DNA of 64,000 nt, taken from contig DAOUHB010000125.1 in NCBI GenBank assembly GCA_034428935.1, positions 1 through 64,000 on the forward strand, in the 5' to 3' direction. Below, in pieces: positions 56,470 through 64,000 of the stretch. Numbering within the stretch: position 1 is the stretch's first letter; each line of letters begins with the position of its first letter. The stretch is from JAAYZQ01 sp034428935. Its GTDB lineage: Bacteria > Chloroflexota > Anaerolineae > JAAYZQ01. Both the position numbers and the translations under genes were made by a program. A model generated the notes under the pieces. It saw only the letters and a program-made list of their open reading frames with translations. It made no database searches and was not told the DNA's origin.

Positions 56470-59400
56470 ATGGAAATAGAGCACGAAAAGGCCTGGTTCG
56501 ACCGGCCGCTGGCCGAGATTCTGAGGCCGAACTGGGAAAAAGCAATCTATGTTCTCATCTTTGTCCTGGCGGTCGTCAGCCGCTTCTGGGACCTGGGGGC
56601 GCGGGCCATGAGCCACGACGAGAGCCTGCACGCCCTCTATTCCTATTACCTGTACAGCGGCTCGGGGTACATCCACAACCCCATGATGCACGGGCCGTTC
56701 CTGTTCCACGCCAACGCCCTCATCTACTTCCTGTTCGGCGACAACGACTACACGGCGCGCATCGTCCCGGCCCTGTTCGGCATCTTTATGGTTATGAGCC
56801 CGCTCCTGCTGCGGCGCTGGCTGGGCCGCGGCGGGGCCATCGTCGCCTCGATCATGCTCCTCATCTCGCCGTCGTTCCTCTACTACTCGCGCTACATCCG
56901 GAACGACATCTATATCACCGTCTGGACGATGCTGCTCATTGCCGCCCTGTTTCACTTTATCCGCAGCCGGGACCCGCGCTGGTTCTACCTCGGCGCGGCG
57001 GTGCTGATGCTGTCGCTGGCCACCAAGGAGAACGCCTACATCTTTGGCTTTATCGGCCTGATCTTTATCCTGGAGCTCCTCGTCTGGGAGCGGGCGCGGC
57101 CTGCGATGCAGTTGTGGCTCTACGTGGGCGTTGCCGTGGCGAGCATCGCGCTCCTGGCCATTGCCAGCCTGCTGGGAGGACCGCCGGCAGCGGCTGCCGG
57201 CGAGGAGGCCGCCGGGGTGACCGGGGTCGCCAAGCTGGTGCAGGCGCTGGTCATCGTGCTGGGCGGGACCCTGCCGGCGGCCCTCGTCAGCGCCAGCCTG
57301 CTGCGCTCGCGCCACCCCGAGCCCAGCAGCATCACCGAGGCGGCTCGCAGCCTGTCGTGGCAGAACTGGCTGATGGCCATCATCGTCATGTTCCTGATCT
57401 ATGCCCTGCTCTTTACCACCTTTTTCACCAATCCCCTGGGACTGGGCACGGGCGTCGCTGGCTCCATCGGCTATTGGCTGGCACAGCAAGAAGTGGAGCG
57501 CGGCGGGCAGCCGTGGTTCTACTACCTCCTGGTGCTGCCCATGTACGAGTTCGTGCCCCTGCTCTTTAGCTTTGTGGCGACCATCTACTACCTGATCCGC
57601 GGCGCAGGGGGCCGGCGCATCGCCGCCTCGCCGGAGGCGGAAGCAGAGGACCGCGCCGCCGCCGACTCGAACTCGCGGTTCGTGGCCTTCCTGATCTTCT
57701 GGAACGTGACCACCCTGTTCACCTATAGCTGGGCCGGCGAAAAGATGCCCTGGCTGGTGGTCCATCCGGCCCTGCCCATGATCATCCTCAGCGCCAAGTT
57801 CCTGGGCGACATCCTGGGCCCGGTGAACTGGCGCGAGATCTGGGACAGGGGCGGGGCCATCCTGGCCCTGCTGCTGCCCGTGACGGCCTTTGGGCTCTTT
57901 ATGCTGCTGCGCCTGCAGCCCTTCCAGGGCCTTTCCCTGTCCAACCTCCAGGAGACGGGGAACTGGATCACCGCCTTGCTGGTGACGCTGCTCCTGGTGC
58001 TCCTGACGCTGGCGGCCATGCGCCGCCTGGGAGGGCGCCGCGTCCTCCTGGTAGCCCTGGCCACGACGGCGGTCTTTTTGTCCTTCTTTACCGTGCGCTT
58101 TGCCTGGATGGCGGCCTTTATCAACTATGACTATGCCACCGAGCTGCTGGTCTATGCCCACGGCGGGGCCGACGTCAAGCCCACCCTGGCCGAGATCGCC
58201 GAGATCTCGCGGCGGACGGTGGGCGACAAGATGATCGAGGTGGCCTACGACAGCGACGTGTCGTGGCCCCTGGAATGGTACATGCGCGAGTATCCCAATC
58301 GCAAGTTCTACGGCGAGACGCCGACCCGGGAGTCGATGGACGTGCCCATCGTCCTGGCCGGCGACAAGAACGACGGCAAGGTACAGCCCTTCATGGGCGA
58401 CCGCTATCACCGCTTCAAGCGGCGCCTGGTGTGGTGGCCCAACCAGCAATACATGGACCTGACGCTGGACCGCATCCGCGAGATCCTCACCTCGCCGGAG
58501 CAGCGCGAGATCCTGTGGGATATTCTCTACTACCGCAAATATCCGCGCACGCCCGACGACTGGTACCACGTCCATAACTTTTACCTGTACATCCGCAAGG
58601 ACGTGGCCGCCCAGATCTGGGACTATGGGGCCCGGCCGGCCGAGGCCGTGGAGCTGCCGCCCGACCCCTACCTGGACACGCACGTCGATCTGGAGGCCGC
58701 GCAGATCTGGGGCGGGCAGGTGGGCACCGAGCCCGGCCAGTTCAACCATCCCCGGGGCGTGGCCGTCGGGCCCCAGGGCAACCTGTACGTCGTCGACTCG
58801 GACAACCATCGCGTGCAGGCGTTCGATCCCGGCGGCAACCTGCTGGGACAGTGGGGCAGCAACTGCAACCTGGACACCCAACTCGGCTGCGAGGACCCCG
58901 ATGGCAGCGGGCCCCTGGCCCTGGGCGACGGGCAGTTCCAGGAGCCGTGGGGCATCGCCGTGAGCGCCGAGGGACGGGTTTACGTGGCCGACACCTGGAA
59001 CCACCGGGTGCAGGTCTTTGACGCCGGCGGCACCTTTCTCACCAAGTGGGGCTTTTACGGGCAGACGGCAACCGACGCCCGCTACTTTTACGGGCCGCGC
59101 GACATTGCCGTCGACGCCCAGGGGCGGGTGTTCGTCACCGATACGGGCAACAAGCGCGTCGTCGTGTTCGATGCCGAGGGGAACATGATCGACCAGTGGG
59201 GCGAGGAAGGGCCCCTGCCCGGGGCCTTTGCCGAGCCGGTAGGCCTCGACGTCGACGACGAGGGCAACATCTATGTCGCCGACACCTGGAACCAGCGGGT
59301 GCAGGTGTTCGACGCGAACCTGGACTTCCTGCGAGAGTGGCCGGTGGACGCCTGGTACGGCCAGTCGGTGGTCAACAAGCCATTCCTGGCCGTGGACGGA

Positions 59401-59613
59401 CAGCGGCGCGTATACATTACCGATCCCGAGGGCTATCGCGTGGCCGTCTTTGGCCCGGAGGGAGAGGTGGTGGCCACCTTTGGCCTCTACGGCTTTGACA
59501 ACCTGTCCTTCAGCCTGCCGTCCGGGATTGACGTCGACGACGAGGGCAACGTCTATGTGGCCGACACCGATGGCCACCGCGTGATGAGGTTCCCGCCCAT
59601 CGGCGAGCAGTAG
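56470..59613 (+). CDS. GT39-like (Agl23/TIGR03663 type) protein with C-terminal NHL propeller
   Basis: A 1047-residue fusion. Residues 1-~560 are a membrane GT-C domain with the catalytic-loop motif SHDESLHALYSYYLY near residue 47, MMHGPFLFH, and RYIRNDIY; a soluble region follows. From ~residue 743 to the end are six NHL repeats of the form GQFNxPxGIAVDxxGxVYVADxxNxRVQVFD, predicted to form an outward-facing beta-propeller. The family is annotated as flippase-associated (Agl23) in archaea. The propeller may bind glycan or protein partners. GCGAGG lies seven bases before the ATG. Strong terminators follow. Confidence 0.88.
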   Translation: MEIEHEKAWFDRPLAEILRPNWEKAIYVLIFVLAVVSRFWDLGARAMSHDESLHALYSYYLYSGSGYIHNPMMHGPFLFHANALIYFLFGDNDYTARIVPALFGIFMVMSPLLLRRWLGRGGAIVASIMLLISPSFLYYSRYIRNDIYITVWTMLLIAALFHFIRSRDPRWFYLGAAVLMLSLATKENAYIFGFIGLIFILELLVWERARPAMQLWLYVGVAVASIALLAIASLLGGPPAAAAGEEAAGVTGVAKLVQALVIVLGGTLPAALVSASLLRSRHPEPSSITEAARSLSWQNWLMAIIVMFLIYALLFTTFFTNPLGLGTGVAGSIGYWLAQQEVERGGQPWFYYLLVLPMYEFVPLLFSFVATIYYLIRGAGGRRIAASPEAEAEDRAAADSNSRFVAFLIFWNVTTLFTYSWAGEKMPWLVVHPALPMIILSAKFLGDILGPVNWREIWDRGGAILALLLPVTAFGLFMLLRLQPFQGLSLSNLQETGNWITALLVTLLLVLLTLAAMRRLGGRRVLLVALATTAVFLSFFTVRFAWMAAFINYDYATELLVYAHGGADVKPTLAEIAEISRRTVGDKMIEVAYDSDVSWPLEWYMREYPNRKFYGETPTRESMDVPIVLAGDKNDGKVQPFMGDRYHRFKRRLVWWPNQQYMDLTLDRIREILTSPEQREILWDILYYRKYPRTPDDWYHVHNFYLYIRKDVAAQIWDYGARPAEAVELPPDPYLDTHVDLEAAQIWGGQVGTEPGQFNHPRGVAVGPQGNLYVVDSDNHRVQAFDPGGNLLGQWGSNCNLDTQLGCEDPDGSGPLALGDGQFQEPWGIAVSAEGRVYVADTWNHRVQVFDAGGTFLTKWGFYGQTATDARYFYGPRDIAVDAQGRVFVTDTGNKRVVVFDAEGNMIDQWGEEGPLPGAFAEPVGLDVDDEGNIYVADTWNQRVQVFDANLDFLREWPVDAWYGQSVVNKPFLAVDGQRRVYITDPEGYRVAVFGPEGEVVATFGLYGFDNLSFSLPSGIDVDDEGNVYVADTDGHRVMRFPPIGEQ

Positions 59614-59627
59614 GCGGAACGGACAAC

Positions 59628-59679
59628 GCCGGCCGCCCGCCCCCCACTCTCCCCTCAGGGTGGGGGTGCGGCGGCCGGC
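59628..59679. terminator. Large bidirectional hairpin after the NHL gene
   Basis: Outer stem GCCGGCCGCC (59628-59637) / GGCGGCCGGC (59670-59679), with inner stem CCCCCA/TGGGGG. Lying between convergent genes, it may end transcription from both sides despite no T run. Confidence 0.65.
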
Positions 59680-59717
59680 GAGAGAATCATCGCGGCCGGC
59701 GGCCAGAGGTGAAAGAT

Positions 59718-59743
59718 GAGCGCGCCCGGGGTTGGGCGCGCTC
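59718..59743 (-). terminator. Terminator after cdd
   Basis: A perfect 10-base-pair stem GAGCGCGCCC / GGGCGCGCTC with a six-base loop; on the minus strand it is followed by ATCTTTC. It lies about 50 bases beyond the cdd stop. Confidence 0.7.
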
Positions 59744-59790
59744 GATTCATCTGGTCGCTGTGATAGCGCGTTCGGCGATGCCCGCCCGGC

Positions 59791-60210
59791 CTAGCCGAGC
59801 TGATCGGGGGTGAAACCGGCGGGCAGCAGCTCGGCAATGGTGAATGAGCGCACGTCGCCCTTGGTGTCGGCCACCAGGACGCGCAGATCGCCCTCGGGGC
59901 CCCCGAACTCGCGCAGGATCTGCCGGCAAGCGCCGCAGGGTGTGGCCCCCGTCTCGGTGACGACGGCGATGGCCTCAAATCTCCGCTCGCCCTCCGAGAC
60001 GGCCTTGGTCAAGGCCGTGCGCTCGGCGCAGGTGGTCAGGGGATAGGACGCGTTTTCGACGTTGCATCCCGTGTAGACGCGGCCGGAGCGCCCCAGCAAG
60101 GCCGCTCCGACTGGAAATCCAGAATAGGGCGCGTAGGCCTTTTCGCGGGCCCCGGCCGCCAGGGCCACCAACTCGCGGTCGCTCGTTGTCTCGCTCGTCT
60201 TCTGGATCAT
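59791..60210 (-). CDS. cdd: Cytidine deaminase
   Basis: A 139-residue homotetrameric-type cytidine deaminase. The zinc-site motifs are complete: NVENASYPLTTCAERTAL with the ligand Cys and catalytic Glu, and GATPCGACRQIL with the second and third Cys. It converts cytidine or deoxycytidine to the uridine forms in salvage, complementing udk. The ATG at 60210 overlaps the CorC-like gene's TGA (ATGA); a GTG at 60219 is possible. Confidence 0.96.
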   Translation of the reverse strand: MIQKTSETTSDRELVALAAGAREKAYAPYSGFPVGAALLGRSGRVYTGCNVENASYPLTTCAERTALTKAVSEGERRFEAIAVVTETGATPCGACRQILREFGGPEGDLRVLVADTKGDVRSFTIAELLPAGFTPDQLG

Positions 60211-61583
60211 GGCGTCCACCGTCTCTTTCCGTTGCCGTTTCCGTTGGCCTGTTTCCCCGCGGGGTCCGGCGTCTCCGGCTCCCCCTCGGGCTGGATGGAA
60301 GGGGGCAGGTACCGCCGGACGCGCACCTTGCGAATGCGCCGGCCGGCCACCGATTCGACAACAAACTCCAGGTCGTCGTAGGCCACCTGGTCGCCGGGCG
60401 CCGGGACCTTGCCCAGCTCGGTGTAGATAAAGCCGCCCAGGGTGTCGTTGTCTTCCGTGGGCAAGGAAACATCCATCAGGCGGTTCAGATCGTCCAGGTC
60501 TACCCGGGCATCGAACACGTACTCGTTCTCGTCCACGAACTCCACAAAGGGCTCCTCGGTGTCATACTCGTCCTGGATCTCGCCCACGATCTCTTCCAGC
60601 AGGTCCTCGATGGTGACCAGGCCGGCCACGCCGCCGTACTCGTCGACGACGATGGCCATGTGCACCCGCCTCTGCTGCAGGTCGGGTAGCAGCTCGCTCG
60701 CCCTCTTGGTCTCGGGGACGAAATACGCCTCGCGCAACAGGCCCTTGAGGGGCACGTCGATGCGGCCATCGCGCAGGTAGGGCAGCAGATCCTTGGCATA
60801 GAGCAGCCCTTCGATGTTGTCGATGGTCTCGTGAAAGACGGGGATGCGCGAGTGGCCGGCCTGCATGATGGTCTCCAGCGCCTCGAGAAGGGGCGTCGTC
60901 ACCTCCAGGGCCACGACGTCGATGCGCGGCACCATCACCTCGCGGGTCATGGTGTCGCCCAGGTCAAAGATGGAGTAGATCATCTCCTTCTCTTCTTCTT
61001 CGAGGACGCCTTCTTCTTCGCCGGCGTCGACCAGGGTCCTGATCTCTTCTTCTGTCACAAAGGGCATTTCGCTGCGCGTGCCGGCGCCAAAGATCCGGGC
61101 GATGCCGTTGCTGATCCAGACCACCAGGCGCACCACGGGCATGAACAGGGTGGCGAGCAGGTTCAGCGGGCGGGCCAGGGCCAGGGTCAGCCTCTCGCTG
61201 TGGTGTACGCCCAGGGCTTCGGGCACGAGCTGGGCCAGGATCAACATTGCCAGGGCAGCCAGGAACACGACAAAAAAGAAGACCACGGGGTAGCTGGCCG
61301 CGCCCAGCCAGGGTTCGACGAGCGTCGCCAGGGGCTGCACCGTGGTTATGGCCACCACCGCGCTGGCAAAAGAGCTGGTGAGCACCAGGCCCAGTTGGGT
61401 CGTCGCCAGGAGCCGGCTCGCGTCGTCGGCCAGCCTCTCGGCAATGCGTGCCGAGGCGACGCCCTCTTCGACGAGCTGGCGCAACCGCGGTTTGCGCACG
61501 TTTATGAGGGCCACACGGGCCATGCTCAGGATGGCATTGACCGTGATGAGACCCACCAGCAAAAGCACCTCCCAGAGGGTCAC
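60207..61583 (-). CDS. CorC/HlyC-family membrane protein (DUF21-CBS-CorC)
   Basis: A 458-residue protein. An N-terminal DUF21 domain with four hydrophobic segments (to ~residue 155), a CBS pair (REVMVPRIDVVAL and AIVVDEYGGVAGLVTIEDLLEEIVGEI, ~residues 205-335) and a C-terminal CorC_HlyC domain (~350-435) form the standard architecture. Family members are implicated in magnesium or cobalt efflux. A low-complexity NGNGNGK tail ends the protein. The GTG start follows GGGAGG, one base after the glmU stop, and the end overlaps cdd, so the three are co-translated. Confidence 0.92.
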   Translation of the reverse strand: MTLWEVLLLVGLITVNAILSMARVALINVRKPRLRQLVEEGVASARIAERLADDASRLLATTQLGLVLTSSFASAVVAITTVQPLATLVEPWLGAASYPVVFFFVVFLAALAMLILAQLVPEALGVHHSERLTLALARPLNLLATLFMPVVRLVVWISNGIARIFGAGTRSEMPFVTEEEIRTLVDAGEEEGVLEEEEKEMIYSIFDLGDTMTREVMVPRIDVVALEVTTPLLEALETIMQAGHSRIPVFHETIDNIEGLLYAKDLLPYLRDGRIDVPLKGLLREAYFVPETKRASELLPDLQQRRVHMAIVVDEYGGVAGLVTIEDLLEEIVGEIQDEYDTEEPFVEFVDENEYVFDARVDLDDLNRLMDVSLPTEDNDTLGGFIYTELGKVPAPGDQVAYDDLEFVVESVAGRRIRKVRVRRYLPPSIQPEGEPETPDPAGKQANGNGNGKRRWTP

Positions 61584-61584
61584 C

Positions 61585-62985
61585 TTATTTCACCTCCCAC
61601 TCCGCTGCGCTCCGGGACTCGGCCGACTCACCGGTCGGCGCCTGTGGCGGTTGGGGAGGGCGCGCCGGCACGCCATAGACGAGGCCCCCGGGCGGCACGT
61701 CGTGGGTGACGACCGAGCCGGCGCCCGTGATGGCGCCCTCTCCGATGGTCACCGGCGCCACCAGCATGGTGTCGCTGCCGATAAAGGCTCCTGCACCGAT
61801 CTCGGTGCGGTGTTTGCGCGAGCCATCATAGTTGCAGGTGATAGTCCCCGCGCCGATGTTGGCCCCGGCGCCCACGGTGGCATCGCCGAGGTAGCTGACG
61901 TGTCCCATCTTGGCCCCCGGACCCAGGGTAGCGTTCTTGAGCTCGCCAAAATTGCCCATGTGCGCGCCGCGCCCCAGGCGGCCGCCCTTGCGCAGGTGGC
62001 CAAAGGGGCCCACGTCGCTGCCGTCCTCCATGACAGCGTCCTCGACGACCGACAGCTCCACGCGGCAGCCATTGCCGATCTCCGAGTTGCGGATGACCGA
62101 GCCGGGGCCGATGGTGCAGCCCTCGCCGATGCGCGTTCGCCCATGAAGCAGCGTGTTGGGCCAGATGACCGTGTCGGGCCCGATCTCCACGCCGGCCTCG
62201 ATGTAGGTTGCCTCGGGGTGGATGAGGGTCACTCCCGCCAGCATCCAACCCTCGTTGATGCGCCGCCGCATCTCGGCCTCGGCACGGGCCAGCTTGGCGC
62301 GGTGATCGACGCCCATGACCTCCAGGGGATCGGCCACCTCCAGCGCTGCCACCGTTTCGCCCTGGCGTACCGCCCCGGCCACGAGGTCGGTGAGATAGAA
62401 CTCGCCCGCGGCGCTGGGCTCGAGGGCCGCCAGGTTTGGCCACAGCCAGCCATCGCGGAAGCAGAGAATGCCGCTGTTTACCTCGCCAATGGCCCGCTCT
62501 TCGGCCGTGGCGGCGGCGTCTTCGACGATGGCCAGCACGCGTCCCGTGCCTGCCTGGCGCACGATGCGCCCGTATCCGGCAGGGTTTTCGGGCCGGAAGG
62601 TGAGGATGGTGACGGCGGCGCCGGCGCCCTCGTGGTGCTCGATCATGCGGCGCAGCGTCTCCGGCTGGATCAGCGGCGTGTCGCCATAGACGACCAGCAC
62701 CGTGCCCGCGCGGCCCGCCGCTCCGCCGGCAGCCTGCCGCACGGCGTCGCCGGTGCCCAACCGCTGCTCCTGCGTGGCATACACCGGGCCTTCACCCAAT
62801 GCCTGGCGGACCTGATCGCCGCCGTATCCCGTGACCACCACCAACCGGGCCGGTTCCAGGGCGCGGGCCACGTCGAGGACGTGGGCCACCATGGGCCGGC
62901 CGGCCAGGGGATGGAGGACTTTCGGCAACGGCGATTTCATGCGGGTGCCGGCGCCCGCCGCCAGTACGATAATTGTCAGATTCAA
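61585..62985 (-). CDS. glmU: Bifunctional GlmU (GlcNAc-1-P uridyltransferase / GlcN-1-P acetyltransferase)
   Basis: A 466-residue two-domain enzyme making UDP-GlcNAc. The N-terminal pyrophosphorylase has VLAAGAGTRMKSPLPKVLHP and VYGDTPLI; the C-terminal left-handed beta-helix contains many hexapeptide repeats, GNFGELKNATLGPGAK, and the catalytic region GAGTITCNYDGSRKH. The start is TTG at 62985 (LNLTIIVLAAG), with AAGGAG seven bases upstream; the longer open frame has no support. It heads the glmU-corC-cdd unit behind a ~205-base structured leader. Confidence 0.96.
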   Translation of the reverse strand: MNLTIIVLAAGAGTRMKSPLPKVLHPLAGRPMVAHVLDVARALEPARLVVVTGYGGDQVRQALGEGPVYATQEQRLGTGDAVRQAAGGAAGRAGTVLVVYGDTPLIQPETLRRMIEHHEGAGAAVTILTFRPENPAGYGRIVRQAGTGRVLAIVEDAAATAEERAIGEVNSGILCFRDGWLWPNLAALEPSAAGEFYLTDLVAGAVRQGETVAALEVADPLEVMGVDHRAKLARAEAEMRRRINEGWMLAGVTLIHPEATYIEAGVEIGPDTVIWPNTLLHGRTRIGEGCTIGPGSVIRNSEIGNGCRVELSVVEDAVMEDGSDVGPFGHLRKGGRLGRGAHMGNFGELKNATLGPGAKMGHVSYLGDATVGAGANIGAGTITCNYDGSRKHRTEIGAGAFIGSDTMLVAPVTIGEGAITGAGSVVTHDVPPGGLVYGVPARPPQPPQAPTGESAESRSAAEWEVK

Positions 62986-63191
62986 GGGTTCGCTCCTTGG
63001 GCTACGTGCAAAACGACCAAGAGAGCCCACGCCCTCCCGGCGTTAGCTCAATCCTGGTCGCCTATTCACAGCACTCTCTTTTTGTGGGTGAGGGTCGGTT
63101 CCCTCAGAGGGTGACTCGTCCATCCAATTCCAGCCCCGCCGGGCTTGTCTCGGCGGGACCTGATCTATATGCGCCTGTTTGACGGTTTGAC
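62986..63191 (-). promoter_or_regulatory. Long structured 5' leader of glmU
   Basis: About 205 bases between the predicted start and glmU contain no gene. Two strong minus-strand hairpins are visible: CCCGCCG/CGGCGGG (63157-63134), and next to the ribosome-binding site an extended stem in which CGACCA (63060-63055) pairs with TGGTCG (63019-63014) around GAGC/GCTC and ACGCC/GGCGT pairs. It matches no riboswitch consensus I can recognise, so a regulatory role is a guess. Confidence 0.4.
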
Positions 63192-63197
63192 AGATCC

Positions 63198-63226
63198 ATT
63201 CTAGCACAGATTGCCGCGAGCACAAA
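63198..63226 (-). promoter_or_regulatory. Promoter of glmU
   Basis: Minus-strand TAGAAT (63203-63198) preceded after 17 bases by a weak TTTGTG (63226-63221). Predicted start near 63191. The stretch 63227-63326 holds nothing recognisable. Confidence 0.6.
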
Positions 63227-63326
63227 ACCAGGGCAAACCCCTGGCCGCTCGCCCGCTTTTCAGGCGAGATATTTTACCTCATATCCGGCCTTTTAGCAAG
63301 ACCCATCCCGGAAGGCACCAGGGTAT

Positions 63327-63386
63327 CCAGGTCCCCTCTAGCCAGGTACCTTCTAGCCAGGTACCTTCTAGCCAGGTACCTTCTAG
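63327..63386. repeat. 15-base tandem repeat, four copies
   Basis: Units at 63327, 63342, 63357 and 63372; the last three are CCAGGTACCTTCTAG exactly and the first has changes. The array ends at the stop codon of the downstream metallo-beta-lactamase-fold gene. Confidence 0.9.
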
Positions 63387-64000
63387 AGAGGGTACACGTC
63401 GCCGTCCCGTGCAAGAAAGACGTCGCCGCCAAAGCCCGACGCCCGGGCCCGCCACGCGTCCAGGTCGTTGCCGGGCACGGGGTAATGGATGAGCGCCAGG
63501 CGGTCCACGCCTGCCTGGCGTGCCACGTCCGCCGCCCCCTCGGGGGTGGAGTGTCCCCGTTCCTCGCCCGTCGCCTCGTGGATCAGAAGGTTGGCTCCCG
63601 CGGCCAGGTCGACGACCGACTGCACCGGCTCGGTGTCGGCCGAGTAGACGGCAGCCCGGCCGGTGGCCAGCTCTTCGAACCGCAGGGCGATGGTTTCATT
63701 CCCCGCGTGCTCGACCGGGCTGGCGGTGATGGCCACGCCCTCCACCTCGAGGACCCGGCGGCCCTCGCGCAGCGGCACCGGATGCCACGCCAGTGAGAAC
63801 ATGTCGTCCCGCTCGTCCAGGTCAAAGAGCTCCAGGAGCCGGCGCGCCCGGTCGAGGGCCTGCTGCGGACCGTAGATCGGCAGCGGCTCCGCTCGTCCCG
63901 ACAGCCACAGCCCCTGGACCAGGATGGGCAGGCCGTAGAGATGGTCGGCGTGATAGTGGGTGAGGACGACGGCGCGCACGTCGTCGCGGCTCACACCCAG
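63383..64000 (-). CDS. Metallo-beta-lactamase-fold hydrolase (RNase Z-like), N-terminus off the window
   Basis: The visible ~205 residues include the zinc motif THYHADHLYGLP, a later metal site in SPVEHAGNETIALRF, the aspartate in VYSADTEP, and LIHEATGEERGHSTPEGAADVA, the arrangement of RNase Z-like and related hydrolases. The frame is open to the right edge, so the N-terminus is missing. tRNA 3' processing is one possibility, but many relatives act on small molecules. Its stop lies in a 15-base tandem repeat array. Confidence 0.85.
   Translation of the reverse strand: MGVSRDDVRAVVLTHYHADHLYGLPILVQGLWLSGRAEPLPIYGPQQALDRARRLLELFDLDERDDMFSLAWHPVPLREGRRVLEVEGVAITASPVEHAGNETIALRFEELATGRAAVYSADTEPVQSVVDLAAGANLLIHEATGEERGHSTPEGAADVARQAGVDRLALIHYPVPGNDLDAWRARASGFGGDVFLARDGDVYPL

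Noticed and set aside
56443..59577. A 1044-codon minus-strand frame opposite the NHL protein
   Set aside because: A shadow of the GT39/NHL gene; the VADxxN-type repeats on the plus strand create periodic antisense repeats that look ordered.
62986..63191. T-box or glmS ribozyme in the glmU leader
   Set aside because: The T-box TGGNACCGCG motif is absent, and no glmS pseudoknot core could be traced. The gene is glmU, not glmS.

Overview
This window looks like a chromosomal segment of a high-GC member of the Chloroflexota (Anaerolineae or Caldilineae-like). That is an inference from gene content: paired YYY-motif (DUF2298) membrane proteins with GT-C glycosyltransferases, a long SRP RNA with an Alu-type closing stem, a class II HMG-CoA reductase, and clean sigma-70 promoters (TTGACA-like, 17-base spacer, TATAAT/TAGAAT). 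No ribosomal RNA or other strong taxonomic marker is present.

Layout. 1-6.6 kb (minus strand): an operon of a two-subunit class I fumarase followed by heterodisulfide-reductase-like HdrC, HdrB, HdrA, a second HdrA and a second HdrC cut by the window edge. 6.7-12.6 kb (minus): a SAM-cycle operon (mtnA, core metE, adenosine-kinase-like PfkB, ahcY, metK) under a textbook SAM-I riboswitch with terminator and antiterminator. 12.7-16.4 kb (minus): MFS transporter, GNAT acyltransferase and an OSBS/N-succinylamino-acid racemase-like enolase. 16.6-26.9 kb (plus): lytic transglycosylase lipoprotein, sensor kinase, roadblock protein, pyrG, tRNA-Thr, a ResB/CcsA-like pair and udk. 27-32 kb: a DUF6282-type amidohydrolase, SRP RNA, a BaiN-type flavoprotein, a G5/3D cell-wall protein, rsmA and a convergent tRNA-Arg. 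32-36.4 kb (minus): a large sensor kinase, a YacP-like NYN protein and glutamate formiminotransferase. 36.4-41.9 kb (plus): three complex-I-like membrane subunits, then mvaA. 41.9-43.7 kb: a divergent FHA-wHTH regulator and Ser/Thr kinase. 43.7-45.3 kb: tRNA-Val(UAC) interrupted by a group I intron, then an AT-richer, gene-poor stretch with palindromic hairpins. 45.3-59.6 kb (plus): a 1625-residue GT/YYY fusion, ECF sigma factor with a membrane partner, a second YYY protein and two GT39-like proteins, one ending in six NHL repeats. 59.8-64 kb (minus): cdd, a CorC-like protein and glmU behind a long structured leader, then a metallo-beta-lactamase-fold protein cut by the right edge.

How it fits together. 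Most of the window is housekeeping metabolism (SAM recycling, nucleotides, isoprenoids, cell-wall precursors) plus signalling. The YYY/GT39 block probably serves cell-envelope glycosylation. The observations most worth following are the intron-split tRNA-Val, the membrane cassette that keeps the complex-I antiporter fold but has lost its proton-path residues, the fumarase/double-Hdr operon, apparently leaderless genes whose start codon lies 6-7 bases after a strong -10 box, and the compositionally foreign segment downstream of the split tRNA that ends inside a coding sequence.
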